Assembly: GCA_902476265.1 (NCBI GenBank)
Contig: CABSCP010000013.1
Coordinates: forward strand, 26,595-90,594
DNA: 64,000 bases
Reading direction: 5' to 3'
DNA from: an uncultured Lachnospiraceae bacterium
Lineage (GTDB): Bacteria; Bacillota; Clostridia; Lachnospirales; Lachnospiraceae
How positions within the stretch are numbered: the first letter of the stretch is position 1; each line of letters starts with the position of its first letter. The notes under the pieces are model-generated. The model ran no database searches and was not told the DNA's origin. It saw only the letters and a program-made list of their open reading frames with translations. A program made the position numbers and the translations under genes. Positions 17,163 to 26,000 of the stretch are shown piece by piece.

Positions 17163-17182
17163 TAGAGCCATTTTAGAGCCAA
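17163..17182. repeat. Right-end candidate integrase arm sites
   Basis: TAGAGCCA (17163-17170) and TAGAGCCAA (17174-17182), spaced 11 bases start to start, repeat the pair found at 9986-10005 in the same orientation. They lie 58 bases inside the right att core. Confidence 0.65.
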
Positions 17183-17194
17183 ACGCCATAAAGC

Positions 17195-17233
17195 AACGCC
17201 GAAAATGCCCATTTTATCAGCATTTCCGGCGTT
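17195..17233 (-). terminator. Strong hairpin just downstream of guaA
   Basis: Arms 17195-17208 and 17220-17233 pair over 14 positions with one mismatch; on the minus strand GCTTTAT follows. By the att assignment it belongs to the element's right end, so the element supplies a terminator to guaA and insulates its own genes. Confidence 0.65.
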
Positions 17234-17240
17234 TTGTCCG

Positions 17241-17252
17241 TTACTCAAACTC
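17241..17252. repeat. guaA-side attachment site (direct repeat copy)
   Basis: TTACTCAAACTC, which on the minus strand encodes the last Glu-Phe-Glu and the stop of guaA. It matches 9872-9883 exactly. Confidence 0.8.
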
Positions 17253-18782
17253 AATCGTCCCCGGCGGTTTCGACGTCAGATCATACATGACGCGATTCAC
17301 GCCCTTGACTTCATTAATAATCCGGTTCATCACCTTAGACAGCACTTCAAAGGGAATCTCCGCCGCTTCCGCGGTCATGAAATCGGAGGTGATCACCGCC
17401 CGCAGGGCAACCGCATAGTCATAGGTCCGTTCGTCGCCCATGACGCCCACGGAGCGCATGTTGGTGAGCGCTGCGAAATACTGACCGAGCTGTTTGTCGC
17501 AGCCGGCTTTGGCCAGTTCTTCCCGGTAGATGGCGTCGGCATCCTGCACCATGCGGACCTTATCCGCCGTCACTTCGCCCACGATGCGGACGCCCAGGCC
17601 GGGACCGGGGAATGGCTGGCGGTAAACCAGGTATTCGGGGATGCCCAGTTCCAGGCCGGCACGGCGGACCTCATCCTTAAAGAGCAGGCGCAGGGGTTCG
17701 ATGATTTCCTTGAAGTCCACGCAGTCCGGAAGGCCGCCCACATTGTGATGGGACTTGATGACGGCGGATTTCCCCAGGCCGCTTTCAATCACATCGGGAT
17801 AGATGGTCCCCTGTACCAGGAAATCCACCGCTCCGATCTTTTTGGCTTCCTCTTCAAAAACACGGATGAATTCTTCTCCGATGATCTTGCGCTTCTGCTC
17901 CGGTTCCGAAACGCCCGCAAGCTTCTCATAGAAACGGTCCTGGGCATTGACGCGGATGAAGTTCAGGTCATAATGTCCGCTGGGGCCGAATACCGCTTCC
18001 ACCTCGTCGCCTTCGTTTTTACGCAGAAGGCCGTGGTCCACAAACACACAGGTCAGCTGTTTTCCAACCGCTTTGGACAAAAGGACCGCCGCAACGGAAG
18101 AATCCACGCCGCCGGACAGGGCGCAGAGCACCTTACCGGAGCCCACCTTTTCCCGCACCTGGCGGATGGTGGTTTCCACAAAGGAATCCATTCTCCAGTC
18201 GCCGCTGCAGCCGCAGACCTTGTATACAAAGTTGGAAAGCATCTGTCTGCCTTCCTGCGTATGCATCACTTCCGGATGGAACTGAACCGCGTAGAGCTTT
18301 CTGTCCGCATTTTCCATGGCCGCCACCGGACAGACCGGCGTATGACCGATGATTTTAAAATCCGCCGGCGCCGATTCGATATAATCGGTATGACTCATCC
18401 AGCAGATTGTCTGTGCCGATACATTTTCAAAAAGCGCCGAGGAAAAGTCCACCTCCACCTCCGTTTTTCCGTACTCGCTGACGGGCGCTGTTTTCACGCT
18501 GCCGCCCAGCATATATGCCATCAGCTGGGAACCGTAGCAAATCCCCAGAATCGGGATTCCCAGTTCAAATATTTCTTTGGGACATCTGGGGGAATCCTCC
18601 CCGTATACACTGTTGGGTCCGCCTGTAAAAATGATCCCTTTGGGATTCATTTCCCTGATTTTTTCAAGGCTTAACGTACAGGGATGAACTTCACAATATA
18701 CGCTGCATTCTCTGACCCTTCTGGCAATCAGCTGATTATACTGGCCGCCGAAGTCAAGGACGATAACAAGTTCTCTGTCCAT
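17241..18782 (-). CDS. guaA: GMP synthase (glutamine-hydrolysing)
   Basis: A 513-residue enzyme converting XMP to GMP with ATP and glutamine ammonia. The N-terminal class I glutamine amidotransferase (about 1-195) shows the nucleophile Cys82 in GICYGSQ and the His169/Glu171 pair in FHPEV. The PP-loop ATP pyrophosphatase is SGGVDSS (223-229). The C-terminal dimerisation domain ends PPGTIEFE. The start at 18782 follows AGGAGG. The mobile element is inserted exactly at its 3' end and restores the stop codon. It is monocistronic, with a consensus promoter and a long structured leader. Confidence 0.98.
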   Translation of the reverse strand: MDRELVIVLDFGGQYNQLIARRVRECSVYCEVHPCTLSLEKIREMNPKGIIFTGGPNSVYGEDSPRCPKEIFELGIPILGICYGSQLMAYMLGGSVKTAPVSEYGKTEVEVDFSSALFENVSAQTICWMSHTDYIESAPADFKIIGHTPVCPVAAMENADRKLYAVQFHPEVMHTQEGRQMLSNFVYKVCGCSGDWRMDSFVETTIRQVREKVGSGKVLCALSGGVDSSVAAVLLSKAVGKQLTCVFVDHGLLRKNEGDEVEAVFGPSGHYDLNFIRVNAQDRFYEKLAGVSEPEQKRKIIGEEFIRVFEEEAKKIGAVDFLVQGTIYPDVIESGLGKSAVIKSHHNVGGLPDCVDFKEIIEPLRLLFKDEVRRAGLELGIPEYLVYRQPFPGPGLGVRIVGEVTADKVRMVQDADAIYREELAKAGCDKQLGQYFAALTNMRSVGVMGDERTYDYAVALRAVITSDFMTAEAAEIPFEVLSKVMNRIINEVKGVNRVMYDLTSKPPGTIEFE

Positions 18783-18960
18783 CGCGTTCCTCCTTTTATG
18801 AAAATCTGCTGTTATGATCCCCCGCGCCGGCACTTTTCTTTCATTGAAAGAACTGCTTTATCAAAAATCCTGCATTCTTTCAGTGAAAAAGAATACCGTC
18901 GGCTGATCAGAATGCACTAGGGAAAAGATGCGCTCAGATTAACCAACGGTATGTACCGCA
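18783..18960 (-). promoter_or_regulatory. Structured 5' leader of guaA
   Basis: The leader is about 180 bases between the predicted transcription start and guaA. It can fold as TACCGTTGG pairing with CCGACGGTA around a roughly 40-base interior, followed by a second stem in which CACTGAAAGAA pairs with TTCTTTCAATG. I do not recognise the conserved core of the purine riboswitch. A regulatory leader or attenuator is plausible but unproven. Confidence 0.45.
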
Positions 18961-18966
18961 AAAGTA

Positions 18967-18995
18967 TTATAAAATGAAAAACCATAGATGTCAAA
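18967..18995 (-). promoter_or_regulatory. Consensus sigma-A promoter of guaA
   Basis: On the minus strand TTGACA (18995-18990), exactly 17 bases, TATAAT (18972-18967). A perfect consensus placed about 180 bases upstream of the guaA start. Confidence 0.85.
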
Positions 18996-19006
18996 ACATT
19001 TTTTCC

Positions 19007-20338
19007 TCAGCTTCGCTGACCGAAGGTCTCCCACTTATGTCCCCGGTAGCGGATTACATAGCACACTGCGCGGAATGCCCAGTCGATGATCATTGCCACC
19101 CAGACGGCCAGCAGGCCAAAATGGAATACATAAGTGAACACGTAAGCTGCCACCACCCGGAAAAGCCACATGGAAATGATGGAAATCGTCATAGGAAGCA
19201 CCACGTCCCCCGCCGCCCTTAGGGTGTTCGGAACAGAAAAAGAAGGCACCCATATGAGCATGGACATCACCGAATGAAAACGGATCACCTCAATCGTCAT
19301 CCGGGAGGCTTCCGGCCCCAGATTATAAAAAGTCACAATATAGGGCACCGTCAGAAACAGGATGGAAGAAATCGCAATGATCCCGATATTGGCGGCTTTG
19401 CACAGCTTTATGGTATAATAGCGGGCCTGTCCGTATTCGTTGGCGCCCACACAGACGCTCACCACAGAAACAATCGCCAGATTCACTGCGATCCCGGGCA
19501 GAATGTTCCAGTTCGCCAGCGTATTGGCCACCGCGTTGGCGGCGATAGCTGCCGTACCCATGGTGGAAACCGCGCTGATTACCAGGATTTTCCCCAGCTG
19601 GAACATGCTGTTTTCCATCCCGTTGGGCACCGCTATGTAGAGAATCTTTTTAATCAGCTTCCCGTTGAATTTTAGGCCCACCTGACCGCACAGGTTGATA
19701 TCCTTCTTTTTATTGAACATCAGAGAAAAAATCACGACCGCTGCCACATAACGGGACAGGGTTGTGGGGATCGCCACACCGGCCACGCCCATATGAAGCC
19801 CGAAAATACAGATGGCATTGCCGGCCACATTGATAGCGTTCATCAAAAGGGAGACCCACATGGTGACCTTCGCATTATTCATGGCGCGGAAAAGGGCCGC
19901 GCAGGAATTATAAACCGCAAGAGCGATAAACGAATATGCCGTTATGATCAGATAGGTCTTGCAGGACTGCATGACTTCCGGCTCAATTTTTCCAAACATC
20001 AGATGGAGAAGCTGGTCATGGGCAGTCACAAAAACTACCGTGATGACGAGCGCCAGCAGGGTGGCAAACAGGATAATCTGCCAGGAAGTCTTGCAGGCAT
20101 CTTCTTTTTTCTTCTTCCCCAGGAAATGTCCTGCCACCACCGCGCCGCCGGTGGCCAGCGCAGAAAAAATATTGATGAGCAGGATATTGACCGTATCCAC
20201 CAGCGAAACGCCGGACACCGCCGCTTCTCCTGCTGCCGAAACCATGATGGTGTCCGCCATCCCTACCGCTATCGCCAGCACCTGTTCAATCACCAGCGGT
20301 ATGATTAACTTTCTCAAATCCCTGCCAGAATAAAGCAT
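19007..20338 (-). CDS. MATE-family efflux transporter
   Basis: A 443-residue polytopic membrane protein with about 12 helices in two homologous halves, typical of cation-coupled multidrug and toxin extrusion transporters. The N-terminal PLVIEQVLAIAVGMADTIMV matches the family's first helix, and GHFLGKKK is the usual loop after helix 2. The start at 20338 follows GGGAGAG. It stands alone, with about 80 bases to spoIIID upstream. The drug or metabolite exported cannot be inferred. Confidence 0.93.
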   Translation of the reverse strand: MLYSGRDLRKLIIPLVIEQVLAIAVGMADTIMVSAAGEAAVSGVSLVDTVNILLINIFSALATGGAVVAGHFLGKKKKEDACKTSWQIILFATLLALVITVVFVTAHDQLLHLMFGKIEPEVMQSCKTYLIITAYSFIALAVYNSCAALFRAMNNAKVTMWVSLLMNAINVAGNAICIFGLHMGVAGVAIPTTLSRYVAAVVIFSLMFNKKKDINLCGQVGLKFNGKLIKKILYIAVPNGMENSMFQLGKILVISAVSTMGTAAIAANAVANTLANWNILPGIAVNLAIVSVVSVCVGANEYGQARYYTIKLCKAANIGIIAISSILFLTVPYIVTFYNLGPEASRMTIEVIRFHSVMSMLIWVPSFSVPNTLRAAGDVVLPMTISIISMWLFRVVAAYVFTYVFHFGLLAVWVAMIIDWAFRAVCYVIRYRGHKWETFGQRS

Positions 20339-20423
20339 TTTGTCTTCTCTCCCGTACTTTTACACAATTTTTACAGAATTTACTTCTGATTCTAAACCGT
20401 TTTCCGCGTAATGTAAATATGAA

Positions 20424-20675
20424 TTAAATATGGTGAAGATATTTTTCCCTCGTAGCAAGTCCGCCGCGGATATGACGTTCCGATTTGTTCACATCCAGCA
20501 CCTTTCTCGCTTCCCTCGCAAGCCCCGGATTGACCTGCTCCAGTCTCTCTGTAATATCCTTGTGCACTGTGGACTTACTGATTCCAAATTGTTTCGCCGC
20601 CTGCCTCACTGTCGCGTTATGCTCAATGATATAGCCGGCAACCGCCATCGCCCGCTCCTCAATATAATCCTTCAC
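20424..20675 (-). CDS. spoIIID: Stage III sporulation transcriptional regulator SpoIIID
   Basis: An 83-residue DNA-binding protein that acts in the mother cell to adjust the sigma-E regulon. Family hallmarks are KDYIEERA at the start, the HTH TVRQAAKQFGISKSTVHKD, and the C-terminal block LDVNKSERHIRGG. I chose the GTG at 20675 because it gives the family's usual N terminus and leaves a 22-base leader after the sigma-E-like promoter. An in-frame ATG seven codons upstream would sit at the transcription start. The leader has only a G-run (GGGGG) as ribosome site. Confidence 0.93.
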   Translation of the reverse strand: MKDYIEERAMAVAGYIIEHNATVRQAAKQFGISKSTVHKDITERLEQVNPGLAREARKVLDVNKSERHIRGGLATREKYLHHI

Positions 20676-20703
20676 AGGGGAACCCCCGTCAACCATTTTT
20701 TAC

Positions 20704-20732
20704 AATGTATGCAAAAGCGGACGGGAGTATGA
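20704..20732 (-). promoter_or_regulatory. Sigma-E-type promoter of spoIIID
   Basis: On the minus strand the -10 is CATACATT (20711-20704), the -35 is TCATACT (20732-20726), and the spacer is 14 bases. This fits the sigma-E pattern (KMATATT, CATACA-T) at all but one position. It overlaps the terminator hairpin of the small unit upstream. spoIIID is a known sigma-E target in Bacillus. Confidence 0.7.
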
Positions 20733-20744
20733 CCCCCGCCCGCT
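20713..20744 (-). terminator. Terminator of the small transcription unit
   Basis: Arms 20716-20727 and 20733-20744 pair over 12 positions with G-U wobble; the minus strand continues with TTTT. It lies just upstream of, and overlaps, the spoIIID promoter. Confidence 0.7.
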
Positions 20745-20763
20745 ATGCAATCGACAAACCACT

Positions 20764-20871
20764 TTAATCGCCAAAAATCCCCTGGATCGCATCCGTAATA
20801 TTCATAATATTATTCCTTTCAATTTCGGAAATCTTCTTATATCCCCGCACATATAAATCCAGCAATTTCAT
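20764..20871 (-). CDS. Possible small protein of 35 residues (or 13 from an internal start)
   Basis: This short frame starts MKLLDLYVRGYKK and ends NITDAIQGIFGD. The first ATG (20871) has no good ribosome site. An internal ATG at 20805 has AAAGGA at proper spacing and would give a 13-residue peptide. The frame stays open for 20 codons further upstream without a clear start. It lies in a self-contained unit with an extended -10 and a terminator. It may be a small protein, a peptide or simply part of a small RNA. No family recognised. Confidence 0.35.
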   Translation of the reverse strand: MKLLDLYVRGYKKISEIERNNIMNITDAIQGIFGD

Positions 20872-20940
20872 TTGCTCACACAGCACACCACCTTCCGCTA
20901 CGGAAAGAATGTCTCCCTGCCTGATTTGTTTGCATACTTA

Positions 20941-20949
20941 ATTATACCA
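20941..20949 (-). promoter_or_regulatory. Extended -10 promoter of the small transcription unit
   Basis: On the minus strand TGGTATAAT, an extended -10 element without a good -35. It directly follows the minCDE terminator and starts a predicted transcript of about 220 bases. Confidence 0.5.
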
Positions 20950-20998
20950 AAATAAAGCTGCTGCTCCATAACTGATTTCTCAGCTACTTTGCAACAGC
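20949..20998 (-). terminator. Terminator of the minCDE operon
   Basis: Outer stem GCTGTTGC (20998-20991) with GCAGCAGC (20964-20957) and inner stem TAGCTGA/TCAGTTA with a GAAA tetraloop, then TTTATTTT on the minus strand. Confidence 0.75.
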
Positions 20999-21034
20999 CC
21001 CTTGCTTTTTATCCGGAATATTCTATTATCCCTT

Positions 21035-21316
21035 TTACTTTTTTGAAGGATTATGCTTCATATCCTTAATCGGTATATTGGCAAAAAGCGCGGGCACCGC
21101 CCCATTGCTGCCTTCCGATTCCGTCTCCGTGATCTGGATATCCAGCCCCTGGGCATCGATGTCCATATATTTGGAAATGACTTCGATGATATCGTTTTTA
21201 ATCATTTCCATCATTTCCGGCGAGCAGTTTGCCCGGTCCGATACGAGAAGCAGTTTCAGGCGGTCCTTCGCCACTTCACCGGAACTTTTTTTTCGGAAAA
21301 AATCCATAATTCGCAT
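21035..21316 (-). CDS. minE: Cell division topological specificity factor MinE
   Basis: A 93-residue protein. The N-terminal segment MDFFRKKSSGEVAKDRLKLLL matches the MinD-binding, membrane-targeting region of MinE. The C-terminal part is the topological domain. With MinC and MinD it positions the division septum. It is the last gene of minCDE, 15 bases after minD. Translation may start at either of two ATGs three codons apart. Confidence 0.9.
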   Translation of the reverse strand: MRIMDFFRKKSSGEVAKDRLKLLLVSDRANCSPEMMEMIKNDIIEVISKYMDIDAQGLDIQITETESEGSNGAVPALFANIPIKDMKHNPSKK

Positions 21317-21331
21317 CCCAAAACACCCCCA

Positions 21332-22120
21332 CTATTTGGTAAAGAAATCCTTTAACATTGCAAGCACGCTTTTCTTGGTATCCAGATCCATGAACGGCAC
21401 ATCCTCCCCCTGGATGCGTCTGCAGACATTCATGTATGCCTTTCCCGCGGGACAATTCGTTCCCACAAGCGGTTCGCCCTGGTTGGTGGAAACGACGATC
21501 TGTTCGTCATCCGGCACAATGCCCAAAAGATGGATGGAAAGGATATCGCACACATCCTCCACCTTGAGCATATCCCCCCGCTTCACCATGTCCATACGGA
21601 TTCTGTTGATCAGAAGGTCGATCCGCTTCATTTCGTTGGCTTCCAGCAGTCCTACGATACGGTCCGCGTCACGAATTGCGGATACCTCCGGCGTAGTGAC
21701 CACCAGCGCTCTGTCAGCGCCGGCAATGGCATTTTTAAAGCCCTGTTCGATTCCGGCGGGGCAGTCCAAAAGAATGAAATCAAAGTCCTTTTTCAATTCT
21801 TCGATCAGCTCCTTCATCTGCTCCGGTGTCACGGAATCCTTGTCCCTTGTCTGGGCGGAAGGCAGAAGACAGAGCTCCGGGTATTTTTTATGTTTGATCA
21901 GTGCCTGCTTTAAACGGCATCTTCCTTCCACCACATCCACCAGTGTATACACAATGCGGTTTTCCAGTCCCAGCACCACATCCAGGTTGCGGAGACCGAT
22001 ATCGGTGTCGATCATAACCACCTTTTTATTCAGCATGGCAAGCCCTGTTCCCACATTCGCAGTCGTGGTCGTCTTTCCAACGCCGCCTTTTCCTGATGTC
22101 ACTACAATTACTTCACACAT
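21332..22120 (-). CDS. minD: Septum site-determining protein MinD
   Basis: A 262-residue membrane-associated ATPase. It has the deviant Walker A GKGGVGKT (residues 10-17), IDTDIGLRNLD as switch I, and LLDCPAG as Walker B. The C terminus (SVLAMLKDFFTK) is the amphipathic membrane-targeting helix. The start at 22120 follows GGAGGG. It recruits MinC to the membrane and is regulated by MinE, both encoded next to it. Confidence 0.97.
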   Translation of the reverse strand: MCEVIVVTSGKGGVGKTTTTANVGTGLAMLNKKVVMIDTDIGLRNLDVVLGLENRIVYTLVDVVEGRCRLKQALIKHKKYPELCLLPSAQTRDKDSVTPEQMKELIEELKKDFDFILLDCPAGIEQGFKNAIAGADRALVVTTPEVSAIRDADRIVGLLEANEMKRIDLLINRIRMDMVKRGDMLKVEDVCDILSIHLLGIVPDDEQIVVSTNQGEPLVGTNCPAGKAYMNVCRRIQGEDVPFMDLDTKKSVLAMLKDFFTK

Positions 22121-22176
22121 TTCTTTTGTTCCCTCCTGTTTTGTCACTGCTCTTTCTTATGTACGACACGCCGTTC

Positions 22177-22920
22177 CTACAGATTATCCAGGCAGCCTTT
22201 CGTCATAGGTTCAATACAAATATTCCCGTTTCTCACAACTGCAACGTGGGAGGCATATCCTTCCGCCGTCTCTTTCTCTCTTTTAAAGAAGCGTCTCGTC
22301 TCCTTTTCACGGTCAGGGCTCTTTGCGATGTATTCCCCGATCTGCAGCTGGATAGGGCGCATATCAAGGGCAAAAATAAAGCAGCTGTTGTCCCCTGATG
22401 CCCCCGCAAAAGCATTTCCTTTCAACGATCCTAAAATCACAATGCTTCCCTGGGAAATGATCTTCGCTCCCGGGTTCACATCTCCGATCAGCGTGATGTT
22501 GGCGGCGCTTTCCAAAACCTGTCCCGACCTCAGATTTCCTTTATAAAAATCTCCTGTCCCTTCCGGCACATAAACTTCTTCCTGTGCGGCAGCCATACGC
22601 CTTTCAGCCTGGCGTTCTCTGCTTTGGCCTGCTTCGTGCGTCTGACGGCGCCTGGGTTCTTCCTGCCCGCTGCCCAGTTCCGCAATTCCGGTCACCTGTA
22701 TGGATGAGTTGGCCATTATGGCTTCCGCCACCGCCTCCGCCTCCTGCAGCGACAGCTTTCTTCCCTCATAGGATACCGCCATTTTGGCATCTTTAAAAAA
22801 GCTGCCTGTTTCCCTGAATTTATCTCCAATGATCCGCAGCAGATCGGGAAACGGAGTCCGGTCGTCCAGGACCAGGTTCACACCATTTCTGTTGCTCTTA
22901 ATCACTACTTCGTTTGCCAT
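22177..22920 (-). CDS. minC: Septum site-determining protein MinC
   Basis: A 247-residue FtsZ-assembly inhibitor. The N-terminal domain (about 1-85) is followed by a charged linker, then the beta-helical C-terminal domain (about 125-215) with the repeats GQVLESAANITLIGDVNPGA and GSIVILGSLKGNAFAG, which binds MinD. The start at 22920 follows GGAGGAGG. It is the first gene of minCDE; 56 bases separate it from minD. Confidence 0.93.
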   Translation of the reverse strand: MANEVVIKSNRNGVNLVLDDRTPFPDLLRIIGDKFRETGSFFKDAKMAVSYEGRKLSLQEAEAVAEAIMANSSIQVTGIAELGSGQEEPRRRQTHEAGQSRERQAERRMAAAQEEVYVPEGTGDFYKGNLRSGQVLESAANITLIGDVNPGAKIISQGSIVILGSLKGNAFAGASGDNSCFIFALDMRPIQLQIGEYIAKSPDREKETRRFFKREKETAEGYASHVAVVRNGNICIEPMTKGCLDNL

Positions 22921-22996
22921 ATCCTCCTCCGCGCCTGTTCCTTCCGGCATTTCGACAACATTCGTCCTGAGCCGGCAAAAAATATCATCTTTTGCA

Positions 22997-23025
22997 ATTA
23001 TATCTTTTCTGGGCCGATCTGGAAA
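22997..23025 (-). promoter_or_regulatory. Promoter of minCDE
   Basis: On the minus strand TTTCCA (23025-23020), 17 bases, TATAAT (23002-22997), 77 bases upstream of the minC start and downstream of the SNF2 gene. Confidence 0.6.
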
Positions 23026-23075
23026 GCCTTTTTGCGAAAGAATTTACGGAAATTGCTTCTTTTCTCGTTTTTTTA

Positions 23076-26000
23076 TCAGCCAAGCAGCTCCAGCAGTTCT
23101 TCTCTGGTCATACTGCCTCCGCCTGCAGCCTCTCCTCCCAGCACTCTGTCGGCAAGCTCAAGTTTGCGCTCCTGCAGCTCCACAATTTTTTCTTCAATCG
23201 TTCCTCTGGCAATGAGACGGTAAACGGTCACCACATTTTTCTGGCCGATGCGGTGCGCCCGGTCGGTAGCCTGATTTTGCACCGCCACGTTCCACCACGG
23301 ATCGAAGTGGATCACCACATCGGCCGCCGTCAGATTCAGTCCCGTTCCCCCGGCCTTCAGGGAAATGCAGAACACCGGCACACTATCCTGTTCAAAAGCT
23401 TCCACCATTTCGGCCCGTTTTTCCTTCGGAGTGGCCCCGGTCAGCATGTGGTAGGAAATCCCGTTTTCCCGCAGGACCCGGGTCAGACGTTCCAGCATCG
23501 TGGTGAACTGGGAAAAAAGCAGGACCTTGTGACCGCTTTCCACCGCATTTTTGATCAGCCGGATGACCATATCCTTTTTCGCCGCATCTCCCTGATAATT
23601 TTCATACAGAAGGGCCGGATCACAGCAGATCTGCCTCAGTTTTGTCAGCTCCGCAAGGATCTGTATTTTGGAGCTTTTGAACTCCTCATCGCTCTTTTGA
23701 TCCAGCATCAGCTGCATGCGTTTCACATGGGCGTCATAGAGTTCCTGCTGCTCCCCTTCCATGTCGGCATAAATGTTTTCTTCCAGCTTATCCGGAAGGT
23801 CTTTTAACACATCCTTCTTCAGACGGCGCAGCACAAAGGGACGGATCATTTTCTGAAGCCTGCGCGCAGCCTCTTCTTCGTCCTTCTGCACGATAGGCTG
23901 CTCCAGCTCCTCCCGGAATCTCTGGTAAGAATACAGATATCCGGGCATCAGATAATCGAAAATACTCCAAAGCTCACTAAGCCTGTTTTCCACAGGCGTT
24001 CCTGTGAGCGCCAGTTTAAATCCCGCTTTGATTGTTTTGACCGCTTTTGCGGCCTGGGTTCCGTGATTTTTGATATACTGGGCTTCATCGATGATCTGGC
24101 AGAAAAAATCCATCTGTTCATAAACAGCGATGTCCCGGCGCAGCAAGTCATAAGAGGTGATCAAAATTTCTCTCTGTCCGGCATTTTTCAGAATATCCTG
24201 CCGTTCTGCAGCAGTTCCCGTCACCATTTTGGCCGGGAGCCCGGGGGCGAATTTTTCCAGTTCCCTTTTCCAGTTGTAAACCAGAGAGGCCGGACAGACG
24301 ATCAGACTGCGGCAGTTTTTCCGCCCGCTTTCCTCTTCCGCCTGCAGAAAGCAGATCACCTGCAGTGTTTTCCCCAGTCCCATGTCATCCGCCAGGATGC
24401 CGCCGAACCCGTTCTCGCACAAAGTCCTGATCCATCGATAACCATATTTCTGATATTCCCTCAGCACATCCTGCAGGCACTTTGGCACCTCAAAATCATT
24501 ATCCTCCACAGTTTTCATATTCCGGATCAGCGCCCTGAACCCTCTGTCCTTCTGCACGGAAAGATGAAAATTTGCCTGCAGCTCCTCATCCAGATAGAGC
24601 GTCCGATATCGGGGCACTTCAATCGTCTCCTGTTTCAGCTGCTGATCCGTCAGCTGCAGCGCCCGGCATACATTTTGCAGCGGATCCAGTTCATCGTTAT
24701 CCACATGGAGGAAACTGCCGTCTTTCAGACGGAAAAAGCGACGCCGTCTCTCATATCGGGAAAGGATTTCCATGAGCTGTTCTTTTGGCATATCCTCCGC
24801 CGTAATGTTGAGGTTTAACAGGTCTCCGGAAAGGGAAATTCCCACGGTAACCTTCGGCGCCTGTAAAATCCGTATTCTTTTGAGCGCATCGGAAATGTAT
24901 ACTTCGCCAAGCTGACGCAGTTTTTCTATCCCGTCTGTCAAAAGCCGGTATATCAGCTCATCCTCCCCGCTGATGACCATCATTTCCTGGGCTTCATCAT
25001 ATGCATTGCAGAAAGTGCCCACAATCTTTCCGATCTCCGCTTCCTTCCACAAATCCCTTTGCTCCACATCTTCACGCCGGTTGAATACGCTGTACTCCCT
25101 GTCCCCATAGACGGCCGCCGCCTTACAGGTCACAAAATCCTTCTGCGGCATGTCCAGATAAAATCGGAATACCGCCGGGACCACTCCGATCTCCTCCTGA
25201 CGGATATCCGTCATTTCACATACAAAGCACTCCCTCAGAGCGGGAAGAAGCTGCCTGAAAAAAACAGGCATATCCTCTTTCTGGACATAAGCTGTCCGTG
25301 TGGGCAGCTGCCGCATACAGTCCAGAAAGTCCTGCACAGGCTCCATCTCGTTTTTCGGGACACGGTAAACCTTCTGATCATGGAAGTAAACGTAGTTTTT
25401 CTCACATTCATAGCCGAAGATGCTGTCCAGAGATACCTCCATGCCGCCGTTTTTGCCGGAAATCCTCACTTTTCTGCGCAGTTTCTCCGATACCGGCGTC
25501 CATTCTTTCTCCCCTTCCTGGCAGACATTTGCCAAAAAAGGCCTGTCTTTGACCGCATCCAGTATCGTCTCAAGGCCTTCCCCATCCAGCTGTAAAAAGC
25601 GCATTTTCGGCAGGGAAGGGGCAGACCAGGAAGCATAAGCGCTCTGTCTGAAAGCTCTTTCGTACTTATCCGTCCACTTCATGATAAACTCCGCAAGCCC
25701 TCTTGATTTTTCCTCAAAGCTTTCCGGCGTGTGGACAAACTGCAGGTTCTTTCCGTAATAGTAATTTTCTCGTTCCTTCATGGCTCCCGCAAATTCAAAT
25801 ACATCTTTGAGCACATACATTTTTCCGACACCGATCCGAAATTCTACCGTACACTCTCCATAACCGCAATTCAGAATAGGTTCCAGCCTTACCTTACCGC
25901 AGGTTTCCCCCTGCAGCACCGGCAGGGTCTGACGGATGGCCTGTTTCTGAAGCAGCGCCTTCATCTGGGCTGTTGTCTGAAGCCTTTTGGGCTTCCCCTC

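Larger units (their letters stand above)
9872..17252. mobile_element. Integrative mobilizable element inserted at the 3' end of guaA
   Basis: A 7.4-kb element bounded by direct repeats TTACTCAAACTC at 9872-9883 and 17241-17252. The right copy covers the last codons and stop of guaA, so integration leaves guaA intact. It carries an integrase, an excisionase, a MobV-type relaxase, a MobC-like protein and a RepA-like ATPase, but no type IV secretion genes. It should therefore depend on a helper conjugative element for transfer. The 3' end of guaA is a known insertion target for genomic islands. Exact core borders are inferred from the repeat. Confidence 0.85.

Noticed and set aside
18783..18960. 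Purine riboswitch in front of guaA
   Set aside because: The expected conserved junction and loop sequences are not visible; kept only as an unclassified structured leader.
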